A stretch of DNA of 64,000 nt from Oxalobacteraceae bacterium UBA6704 (lineage in GTDB: Bacteria; Pseudomonadota; Gammaproteobacteria; Burkholderiales; Burkholderiaceae_D): assembly GCA_002454505.1 (NCBI GenBank), contig DKJA01000053.1:783-64782 (forward strand), given 5' to 3'. A program made the translations under genes and the position numbers. The notes under the pieces were generated by a model. It saw nothing but the letters and a program-made list of their open reading frames with translations, searched no databases and was not told where the DNA came from. Below, one piece after another: positions 16,864 to 24,081 of this stretch. How positions within the stretch are numbered: the first letter of the stretch is position 1; each line of letters starts with the position of its first letter.

Positions 16864-16926
16864 ATGCATCAGTTCACCAGCAACCGCCAGGCCACCCGAG
16901 CCGGGGGCGCCGCCATATGGAAATGA
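16864..16926 (+). CDS. Possible 20-codon leader peptide before the NagP-like permease
   Basis: ATG at 16864 has a strong AAGGGGA-type ribosome site about 8 bases upstream. It opens a 20-codon frame (MHQFTSNRQATRAGGAAIWK) that ends with TGA at 16924-16926. That stop overlaps the start region of the permease: an in-frame ATG of the permease at 16923 forms an ATGA overlap. This could be a translationally coupled leader. Alternatively it could be the remnant of a longer permease N-terminus in a different frame. The peptide itself shows no attenuation-type codon run. Confidence 0.35.
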   Translation: MHQFTSNRQATRAGGAAIWK

Positions 16927-18260
16927 GCGTGAAGGGTACGCAGGAGCAGGGCGATGCGCGCCGTGCAGTGGTGGTGGGCATGCTGTTCGTCGGGCTGCTG
17001 TTCTTCATCCTCGGTTTCGTCACGTGGCTGAACGGGTCGCTGGTGCCGTTCCTGAAGATCGTCTGCGGCCTGAACAACTTCCAGGCGCTGTGGGTCACGT
17101 TCGCGTTCTACATCGCCTACACGGTGATGGCATTGCCATCGGCCGCGGTGCTGGGCCGGATCGGCTACAAGAAGGGCATGACGGTGGGCCTGGCCATCAT
17201 GGGTGCCGGCGCGCTGCTGTTCATTCCCGCCGCACGCAGCACGCATTACGAACTGTTCCTGGCCGCGCTGTTCACGCTGGCCAGCGGCATGACGCTGATG
17301 CAGACGGCGATCAATCCCTACATCGTCTGCCTCGGCGCGCGGGAAAGCGCGGCCATGCGGATCAGCATCATGGGCCTGTTCAACAAGGGCGCCGGCGTGG
17401 TCGTGCCGCTGGTGTTCTCGTCGCTGATGCTGGCCGATATCGACAGCTTCTCGCATACCGCCCTGTCCACGCTGACGCCCGCTGCCGCCGAGGCGATGCG
17501 CGCCACGCTGTCGGAACGGCTCGTGTTTCCCTATGCCTGCATGGCGGCGGTGCTGTTCGCAATCATGGCCTTCATCCATTTCTCCAGCCTGCGCGAGATC
17601 CCGCCCGAAACGGACAGCAATGACGAGCAGGTCGAACGCACCGGGGTGCTGCAGTTCCCGCAGCTGGTATTCGGCGCACTCGCGCTGTTTGCCTACGTGG
17701 GCGTGGAAGTCATCGCCGGCGACACGATCGGCCTGTACGGCCACGAGCTGAACGTCGCCAACTTCGGCGTGCTGACGTCGTACACGATGGTGTGCATGGT
17801 GCTCGGCTACCTGATTGGCGTGGTGGCGATTCCCCGCTACCTGTCGCAGCAGCGCGCACTGGTGCTGTCGGCCTTGGCCGGCATGCTGTTCACGCTCGGC
17901 GTGGTCACCGGTTCCAGCATTGACCACGGCATTTCGCAAGTGCTGGTCGGCTGGCTGGGCGTCCCGCTGGTGCCGGACACGGTGATGTGCCTCGCGCTGC
18001 TCGGACTCGCCAACGCGATGGTGTGGCCGGCCATCTGGCCGCTGGCCTTGCAGGGCCTGGGCCGCTACACTGCCGCCGCGTCCGCGGTACTGGTGATGGC
18101 GATCTCCGGCGGCGCCGCGCTGCCGCTGCTGTACGGCCACCTGTCGGACCTGGCCTCGCCGAAGGCCGCTTACTGGCTGCTGCTGCCCTGCTATGCGCTG
18201 ATTTTCTGGTACGCCGCGCATGGCCACACGCTGCGCCGCTGGCGCACGTCGCTGCGCTGA
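16917..18260 (+). CDS. nagP: NagP/FucP-like sugar permease (MFS)
   Basis: A 447-residue major facilitator protein with about 12 hydrophobic helices, of the FucP / glucose-galactose transporter group. Family patterns include FFILGFVTWLNGSLVPFLK in the first helix, GRIGYKKGM in the loop after helix 2, and TLMQTAINPYI. The NagP subgroup imports N-acetylglucosamine in many Proteobacteria. The neighbouring TonB receptor and GH20 hexosaminidase support that substrate here. The start could be ATG 16917 or ATG 16923. The first has better spacing from a GGGGG stretch; the second is directly coupled to the leader frame. Confidence 0.8.
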   Translation: MEMSVKGTQEQGDARRAVVVGMLFVGLLFFILGFVTWLNGSLVPFLKIVCGLNNFQALWVTFAFYIAYTVMALPSAAVLGRIGYKKGMTVGLAIMGAGALLFIPAARSTHYELFLAALFTLASGMTLMQTAINPYIVCLGARESAAMRISIMGLFNKGAGVVVPLVFSSLMLADIDSFSHTALSTLTPAAAEAMRATLSERLVFPYACMAAVLFAIMAFIHFSSLREIPPETDSNDEQVERTGVLQFPQLVFGALALFAYVGVEVIAGDTIGLYGHELNVANFGVLTSYTMVCMVLGYLIGVVAIPRYLSQQRALVLSALAGMLFTLGVVTGSSIDHGISQVLVGWLGVPLVPDTVMCLALLGLANAMVWPAIWPLALQGLGRYTAAASAVLVMAISGGAALPLLYGHLSDLASPKAAYWLLLPCYALIFWYAAHGHTLRRWRTSLR

Positions 18261-18340
18261 CCAGGATTCATAAAACCAAGACTCGCCCGCACGGCGGCAC
18301 TGTGTGGTTCATCGTTTTCACCCAAGACAGGAATAAAAAG

Positions 18341-20989
18341 ATGTCCCTCTCCAGCACAAACAAGACCCTGATCAGCCTGGCCGTCGCCGCCGCGTGCGGT
18401 GCTGCCGCATGGCCGGCCCTGGCGCAGGAAGCCGCCGCACCGGCCAATGCCAACGAAATCCCGGAAGTCGTGGTGACGGCCACCCGTCATTCGACGTCGC
18501 TGCTGAAGACGCCCGTGTCGATGACCGCCGTCACGCAGGACGAGCTGACCCGCAAGGGCATCACCGACATCCGCGGCCTGAGCGGCGAAGTGCCCAATCT
18601 GCAGCTGGGCAGCGCGACGGACGGCAGTTCGGGCGTCAAGATCTCCATGCGCGGCGTCAGCAGCAACGACTTCACCGAGATCGGCAATCCGGCCGTCAGC
18701 CTGCACGTGGATGGCATCTACGCGCCGCGTCCGCAGTCGGCACTGGCCCTGCTGTTCGACCTGGACCAGATCGAAGTGCTGCGCGGCCCGCAAGGTACGC
18801 TGTTCGGCCGCAACGCCACCGGCGGCAGCATCAACATCATCCCGGCCAAACCAAAATTCGGCTCGTCCGAGGGCATGGCTACCGTCGCCGTCGGTAACTA
18901 CAACCTGCGCCAGGCGTCGGTCGCACAGAACATCCCCGTCAGCGACAACTTCGCCATGCGCGTCACCGGCATGGCCGTCAAGCGCGACAGCTACCTGAAC
19001 CAGCAGCAGGACTTCTATGCCGCCGACTTCCCCGAGTTCGGCATCACGCCGGCCCGTGATGCGGCCGGCAACGTGATCCCCGACGTCGACCAGCGGCACA
19101 ATGCGCGGGTTGGCGCCAACCGGGCGTACGGCAACAAGAACGAGTGGGCGGCCCGCCTGCAAGCGCGCTGGAAGATCAGCGACAAGCTGGAATGGCTCGG
19201 TGCCTACGAGCGCTACGCCAACAACGGCGCCGGCGACATCGCGCTGAAGGATTGCGAAATGGCTGCCGGCACCGCATATGCGTGCCCGGGCGACCAGTGG
19301 GACGTGAAGATCAACGTGCCCGGCGCGCTGCACTGGACCATCGATACCTACCGCAGCCGCTTCACCTGGGCGCTGAACTCGAATACGACGGTGGAATGGA
19401 ACGCGTCGTACTCGGAACAGAAACGGCGCCAGATCCGCGACGGCGACGCCGGCTACCAGCCGCTGGCCGCCGACGTGAACATCTACGGCGGCCTGCTGAA
19501 CGACACGGCCACGTTCACCAATTCGTCGAAATTCCGCACCACCGTCAACGAATTGCAGGTGCGCGGCGAGCAGGGCAGCCTGCGCTACGTGACGGGCCTG
19601 TTCTGGATGCACGAGAAAAACGGCATCGCGTTCGGCGAGGACGACATCTCGTCGATGGTGCAGCTGCCCGGCCAGCCTTACTACTATCTGTACGACCAGC
19701 AGGACCGCCAGTCCGACTCGAAGGCCGTGTTCGGCCAGGTGGACTGGGCCTTTGCGCCGAAATGGAACCTGACGGTGGGCGGTCGCATGACGCGCGACGA
19801 GCGCGAAGACAAGGACGGCAAGTTCTACGACTCCGGCACGGTCGGCGATCCTTACTCCTACTTCCAGGGCCAGTTCGACCCGACCACGGGCCGCTACTTC
19901 AACAGCTCGGACCTGAAACCGGGCATGGGCGCGTACTACGGCGTGGGCGGCCTGAATCCGGCGATCGTGCCTGACATCAGCAGCAACAAGGATTCGTGGA
20001 ACAAGTTCACGTGGCGCCTGGGCCTCAGCTACCAGCCGACGCCGACCGACTTCCTGTTCACGTCCCTGTCCACCGGCTACAAGGCGGGCGGCTTCAGCGA
20101 CAAGCAGAACATCTGCGCGCGTGGCCTGAACGGCAACTGCGCGGACATGACGCCGGGCCCGCACTACACCTATCTGGCCTTCAAGCCGGAGACGCTGACC
20201 AACTTCGAGATCGGCTACAAGGGCCGCATGCTGGACAACCGCCTGACCTTCTCGGCCACCGCTTTCCACAGCCGCTACAAGGACATGCAGATGACGGGCG
20301 CCGTCCAGGCGGGCAAGATCATCCCGACGATTCCCTGCACCGCCGCCACGCCGGCCTGCGATGCGGTGGTCCTGTACGGCACCACCAATGCGGCGGAAGC
20401 GAAGATCTCCGGCCTCGAACTGGAAGGCAAATACCGGCCATGGACGGGCGCCGAGATCAACTTCGCCTACTCGCACCTGCGCGCCAAGGTCACGTCGTAT
20501 CCGGACTTCGCGCAGACGTGGCGCGACGTGCCTTGCGGCCCGTTCCGCGAAACGTATGGCGTGCCGGCCTGCGTGCGCTACAGCGGCACCGACCCGGCGC
20601 TGATCGGCAAGTTCCCTGCCAATGTCGTCGGCAACGACCTGCCCAATGCGCCGCACAATTCGGCACGCATCGAGGCATCGCAGGAGTTCGCGATCCCCGG
20701 CGACTACACGCTGACGCCGCGCCTGTCGGCCCGCTGGCAGGACAAGATGTACTTCAGCATCCAGAACCTGGACAACGCACATGTCGGCAATATGCAGAAC
20801 GCCTACGCCACGTATGACGCGTCGCTGCGGCTGACCGCGCCGAACGGCAAATGGCATGCGGAGCTGTACGTGAACAACCTGAGCGACGTGTTTGCCAAGA
20901 ACAATGCGCGCATCGTGGACCCGGGCTATGTGATCGGCCAGTACAACGATCCGCGCATGTTCGGCCTGCGGGTTGGCGCCGAGTGGTAA
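18341..20989 (+). CDS. TonB-dependent receptor, probable chitooligosaccharide uptake
   Basis: An 882-residue outer-membrane receptor. It has a signal peptide (cleavage near ALAQEA), a TonB-box-like PEVVVTATR at about residues 41-49, and a plug domain with LRGPQGTLFGRNATGGSINI. A 22-strand barrel domain follows, ending in the typical aromatic C-terminus (GLRVGAEW). The frame is open far upstream inside nagP, but the signal peptide fixes the start. It lies between the sugar permease and the hexosaminidase operon, so import of GlcNAc oligomers is the likely role. Siderophore uptake cannot be excluded by sequence alone. Confidence 0.88.
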   Translation: MSLSSTNKTLISLAVAAACGAAAWPALAQEAAAPANANEIPEVVVTATRHSTSLLKTPVSMTAVTQDELTRKGITDIRGLSGEVPNLQLGSATDGSSGVKISMRGVSSNDFTEIGNPAVSLHVDGIYAPRPQSALALLFDLDQIEVLRGPQGTLFGRNATGGSINIIPAKPKFGSSEGMATVAVGNYNLRQASVAQNIPVSDNFAMRVTGMAVKRDSYLNQQQDFYAADFPEFGITPARDAAGNVIPDVDQRHNARVGANRAYGNKNEWAARLQARWKISDKLEWLGAYERYANNGAGDIALKDCEMAAGTAYACPGDQWDVKINVPGALHWTIDTYRSRFTWALNSNTTVEWNASYSEQKRRQIRDGDAGYQPLAADVNIYGGLLNDTATFTNSSKFRTTVNELQVRGEQGSLRYVTGLFWMHEKNGIAFGEDDISSMVQLPGQPYYYLYDQQDRQSDSKAVFGQVDWAFAPKWNLTVGGRMTRDEREDKDGKFYDSGTVGDPYSYFQGQFDPTTGRYFNSSDLKPGMGAYYGVGGLNPAIVPDISSNKDSWNKFTWRLGLSYQPTPTDFLFTSLSTGYKAGGFSDKQNICARGLNGNCADMTPGPHYTYLAFKPETLTNFEIGYKGRMLDNRLTFSATAFHSRYKDMQMTGAVQAGKIIPTIPCTAATPACDAVVLYGTTNAAEAKISGLELEGKYRPWTGAEINFAYSHLRAKVTSYPDFAQTWRDVPCGPFRETYGVPACVRYSGTDPALIGKFPANVVGNDLPNAPHNSARIEASQEFAIPGDYTLTPRLSARWQDKMYFSIQNLDNAHVGNMQNAYATYDASLRLTAPNGKWHAELYVNNLSDVFAKNNARIVDPGYVIGQYNDPRMFGLRVGAEW

Positions 20990-21028
20990 GAGCTGTTTAA
21001 TCCCGTAGTCCACTCCGAGGAGAATGCG

Positions 21029-22750
21029 ATGCGCGCTGTGAGGAACAACCTGGTCACGCTGTCTGCGACCGCAATTGGCTTGATGGTATTGGCGGGCTGC
21101 GGTGGCGACGGCAGCACCGAGCCGGTTGCCACAGCGCGCACCGCGCACGCCGCGGCTGCGGTACTGAAGTCGCCGTGGCCCGTTTGGTCCGGCCTCGACT
21201 TTCCCTACACGGAGCCGCCGCTGGCCGCCGCGCCGGCGGTCACCTTCGGCATCGCGCAGCTGACGCAGTCGGACACGCAAACGGTCTTCACCGGCGCCCA
21301 CACGCTGCCGGCGAATACCGTGCAGGACTACCGCATCGGCGTGTTCATTCATCACGACGTGTTCTACTGGCAGGGCGATACCGCGGTGACGATCGCTGCC
21401 GACGGTACCTTCACGGTCACCTTGCCGCGTACCGTGGGCGATGCGGACCGCGCCGTGCTGGTGCTGTATCCGAGCACCTACGATCCGATGACGGCGGAAA
21501 ACTGCAATGCCGCCGGCGGCTTTTGCAGCGGCCGGATCACGACGGCGACGAAGCTGTCACTGCCGGCCGATCCGTCCGTGCTGACCGCCTACACGGCGGC
21601 GTATTTCCCGGCCGCCGTCACGTCGGCCGATCCGCAGATCGCCGGGCTGCAAAGCCTGATGAACACGCCGCTGGTGCGCGGCGGCCCGTATGGCGACGGA
21701 CGATTGATCCGCAGCTTCCGCGACATGGATTCGGCCTTCCTGTACGACCAGGCGCTGGCCGTGATTGCGTTCAGCCTGGCCGGCGACCAGGCCCATGCCG
21801 AACAGGTCATCAATGCGCTGGCGAAGCTGCAGGGGCCTTCCGGCGCGTGGATGTTCTCTTACCTGACCGATGGCGAGGATGCCAACGCGCCAACGGACAT
21901 GCGCATCGCCGGCGCGAACGCCTGGTTCGGCATGGCACTGAACGCCTACCAGAAAGCATTTAAAAGCACCAAGTACCTGGCCATGTCGGCGAAGCTGCAC
22001 GACTACCTGCTGGGCGAGCTGATCCCCATCACCGTCAACGGCACGAGTCAGAAAGGCCTGCGCTTCGCACCGACCGACTACGCGCCGGGCCGCGCCGGCA
22101 TCTTCGCGCTGGAACACCAGCTCGACGCTTACGCGACGATGCACCAGTTTTACGATCTCAATGGCGGCAGCCGGTACGCGGCGGCGGCCAACGATTTGCG
22201 CAAGATGTCCGAAAGCCTGTGGAACGGCAGCCGCTTCCTGGCCGGCTACGATGCGAACACCAACTCCTTGAACACCGGCGAACGCTATCTCGACAACTAT
22301 TCGTGGTCCGTGCTGGCACTGGGGAACAAGGGCAGCAGCGGCCAGGATTTCGCCGCCGCGCTGCCGGCCATGTGCGATTACTTCACGGCGACGGGCAAGC
22401 TGGATTATCCGTCGCGCCAGGTGACCGGCATCTTCGGCTTCTACGACGCCATCTACGATGGCGTGCCGTCCGCCGCGCCGTTCGTGTGGAGCGAGGGCAG
22501 CCTTGGCGCCATCATGGCGATGCGGCAGGGCGCGCGCGGCATGACGTGCGACGGCAATACGGCCGACGACATGCTCGAATCGCTGAACTACATGGCCGAC
22601 AAGCTGCACAACCTGCCGTATGCCACGCAGAACAGCAATGCGGACTTCACCAGCTCAGGCAGCGTGGCCGGCACGGCGTGGCAGTACTTTGCCAACCAGG
22701 GCAAGAATCCGTATGCGCACTACGGCCCGAACCTGAGGGCAGTCCGTTGA
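21029..22750 (+). CDS. Lipoprotein with a probable alpha/alpha-barrel domain, unknown function
   Basis: A 573-residue lipoprotein (lipobox LMVLAGC at residues 18-24). Residues 45-190 look beta-rich, possibly an immunoglobulin-like or carbohydrate-binding domain. The rest contains repeated helical pairs with aromatic and glycine motifs (DSAFLYDQALAVIAFSLAG, GANAWFGMALNAYQ, YLDNYSWSVLALGN). This is the pattern of six-hairpin glycosidases and related toroid proteins. No catalytic residues can be named. It follows the TonB receptor by 39 bp and overlaps the next gene, so it may be a surface glycan-binding protein or a glycoside hydrolase of the chitin locus. Confidence 0.65.
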   Translation: MRAVRNNLVTLSATAIGLMVLAGCGGDGSTEPVATARTAHAAAAVLKSPWPVWSGLDFPYTEPPLAAAPAVTFGIAQLTQSDTQTVFTGAHTLPANTVQDYRIGVFIHHDVFYWQGDTAVTIAADGTFTVTLPRTVGDADRAVLVLYPSTYDPMTAENCNAAGGFCSGRITTATKLSLPADPSVLTAYTAAYFPAAVTSADPQIAGLQSLMNTPLVRGGPYGDGRLIRSFRDMDSAFLYDQALAVIAFSLAGDQAHAEQVINALAKLQGPSGAWMFSYLTDGEDANAPTDMRIAGANAWFGMALNAYQKAFKSTKYLAMSAKLHDYLLGELIPITVNGTSQKGLRFAPTDYAPGRAGIFALEHQLDAYATMHQFYDLNGGSRYAAAANDLRKMSESLWNGSRFLAGYDANTNSLNTGERYLDNYSWSVLALGNKGSSGQDFAAALPAMCDYFTATGKLDYPSRQVTGIFGFYDAIYDGVPSAAPFVWSEGSLGAIMAMRQGARGMTCDGNTADDMLESLNYMADKLHNLPYATQNSNADFTSSGSVAGTAWQYFANQGKNPYAHYGPNLRAVR

Positions 22751-23988
22751 CCGCGCTGCGCCATGCCTTGCTGTTCGCGCTCTGCCTGACCGCCTCGGCG
22801 CGCGCAGGCACGCTGGTGATCGAGAGCTGGCGCGTGGACGACAAGGCGCTGTGGGAAAAGGTGCTGATCCCCGCGTTCCAGCGGCAGCATCCCGGCATCG
22901 ACGTGAAGTTCGCGCCCACCGCGCCCACCGAATACGATGCGGCGCTGGCGGGGCGCCTGGCCGGCGGCACGGCCGGCGACATCATCGCCTGCCGGCCGTT
23001 CGATGCTTCACTGGCACTGTACCGCAAGGGTTATCTGGACAAGCTCGACGGCAAGGCGGGCATGCAGAACTTCGAGCCGAGCGCCATGGTGGCGTGGCAG
23101 ACGGACGATGGCCGCGACACCTTCTGCATGCCGGTCGCGTCGGTGATCCACGGCTTTTTGTACAACAAGAAAATTTTCAACAAGCTGGACCTGCAGCCGC
23201 CACGCACCGTCGACGATTTCTTCGCCGTGCTGGAGGTGTTGAAGAAGGCCGGCGTCACGCCGCTGGCCCTGGGCACGGCCGAGCAGTGGGAAGCGACGCA
23301 AATGGTTTATACCAATATCGGCGCGAATTTCTGGCGCGGCGAAGAGGGCAGGAAGGCGCTGATCGCCGGCCGCGCGAAACTGACCGACCAACCCTTCGTC
23401 GATGCGCTGCAGTTCGAGGCGCGCATGGGCAGCTATCTGGGCAAGGGTGCTGCCGCGCAGAGCTACGCGGACAGCCAGGCCCAGTTCGCGGCCGGCCGCG
23501 CCGCCATCTATCCGGCCGGCTCGTGGGATATCGCCCGTTTCAGCCGCACGCCAGGCCTGGAGGTGGGCGCCTTCGCGCCGCCGGTGCGCCGGAACGGCGA
23601 TCCCTGTTTTATTTCCGACCATATGGACCTGGGCATCGGCATCAACCGGAAATCGAAGGACAAGGACGATGCCTATCAATTCCTGGCGTGGGTGGGCTCG
23701 CAGGAATTCGCCGACATCTACACGGACCGCGTGACCGGCTTCTTCACGCTGTCGAACCACCTGATCGCCGTGCGCGATCCGCTGGCCAAGCAGATGGCCG
23801 GCTGGCGCAACAGCTGCGCATCGACGATCCGCTTCAATGCGCAGGTATTGAACCGGGGCGAGCCCAGCATGGAAAGCGAACTATGGCAGGTCAATGCGCA
23901 GGTATTGAACGGCACCCTGGCACCCGCGGCAGCGGCGGCCCGGCTGCAGAACGGTTTTGCGAGGTGGTATAAACCACAGCAAAAGTAG
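22747..23988 (+). CDS. Periplasmic sugar-binding protein (ABC-type) without ABC partners
   Basis: A 413-residue extracellular solute-binding protein of the sugar family (SBP family 1). A short signal peptide (ALRHALLFALCLTASARA) is followed by LVIESWRVDDK. Family patterns include IIACRPFDASLALYRKGYLD, GFLYNKKIFNKL and AIYPAGSWDIA. The frame is open far upstream, but a TTG with a GAGGG ribosome site 7 bases before it overlaps the previous stop (TTGA) and yields the signal peptide. No permease or ATPase gene is near. A hairpin terminator follows the stop codon by about 40 bp. Confidence 0.82.
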   Translation: MTALRHALLFALCLTASARAGTLVIESWRVDDKALWEKVLIPAFQRQHPGIDVKFAPTAPTEYDAALAGRLAGGTAGDIIACRPFDASLALYRKGYLDKLDGKAGMQNFEPSAMVAWQTDDGRDTFCMPVASVIHGFLYNKKIFNKLDLQPPRTVDDFFAVLEVLKKAGVTPLALGTAEQWEATQMVYTNIGANFWRGEEGRKALIAGRAKLTDQPFVDALQFEARMGSYLGKGAAAQSYADSQAQFAAGRAAIYPAGSWDIARFSRTPGLEVGAFAPPVRRNGDPCFISDHMDLGIGINRKSKDKDDAYQFLAWVGSQEFADIYTDRVTGFFTLSNHLIAVRDPLAKQMAGWRNSCASTIRFNAQVLNRGEPSMESELWQVNAQVLNGTLAPAAAAARLQNGFARWYKPQQK

Positions 23989-24029
23989 CATCACATCGTC
24001 CTGTTCCCCCTTGATCGGTGTGATTGTTG

Positions 24030-24063
24030 GGCTGGCGCCGGGTGCGGCGCCAGCCGTTTTTTT
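24030..24063 (+). terminator. Intrinsic terminator between sugar-binding protein and GH20 gene
   Basis: GGCTGGCGCC (24030-24039) and GGCGCCAGCC (24046-24055) form a perfect 10-bp GC-rich stem with a 6-base loop, followed by a run of seven T (24057-24063). This is a textbook rho-independent terminator on the plus strand. It ends only 18 bp before the GH20 start codon, which leaves no room for a promoter after it. It may therefore act as an internal attenuator or mRNA stabiliser. Confidence 0.85.
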
Positions 24064-24081
24064 GGCAGGATTGGAGAACCC

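Noticed and set aside
18191..21355. A 1054-codon minus-strand open frame opposite the TonB receptor
   Set aside because: Shadow of the receptor gene; composition is unlike a protein and no domain is visible.
23834..23910. A 20-bp exact direct repeat, 57 bp apart and in frame, near the 3' end of the first sugar-binding protein gene
   Set aside because: It encodes a repeated NAQVLN within a normal-length protein; the sequence between is not duplicated, so it looks like a local repeat without wider meaning.
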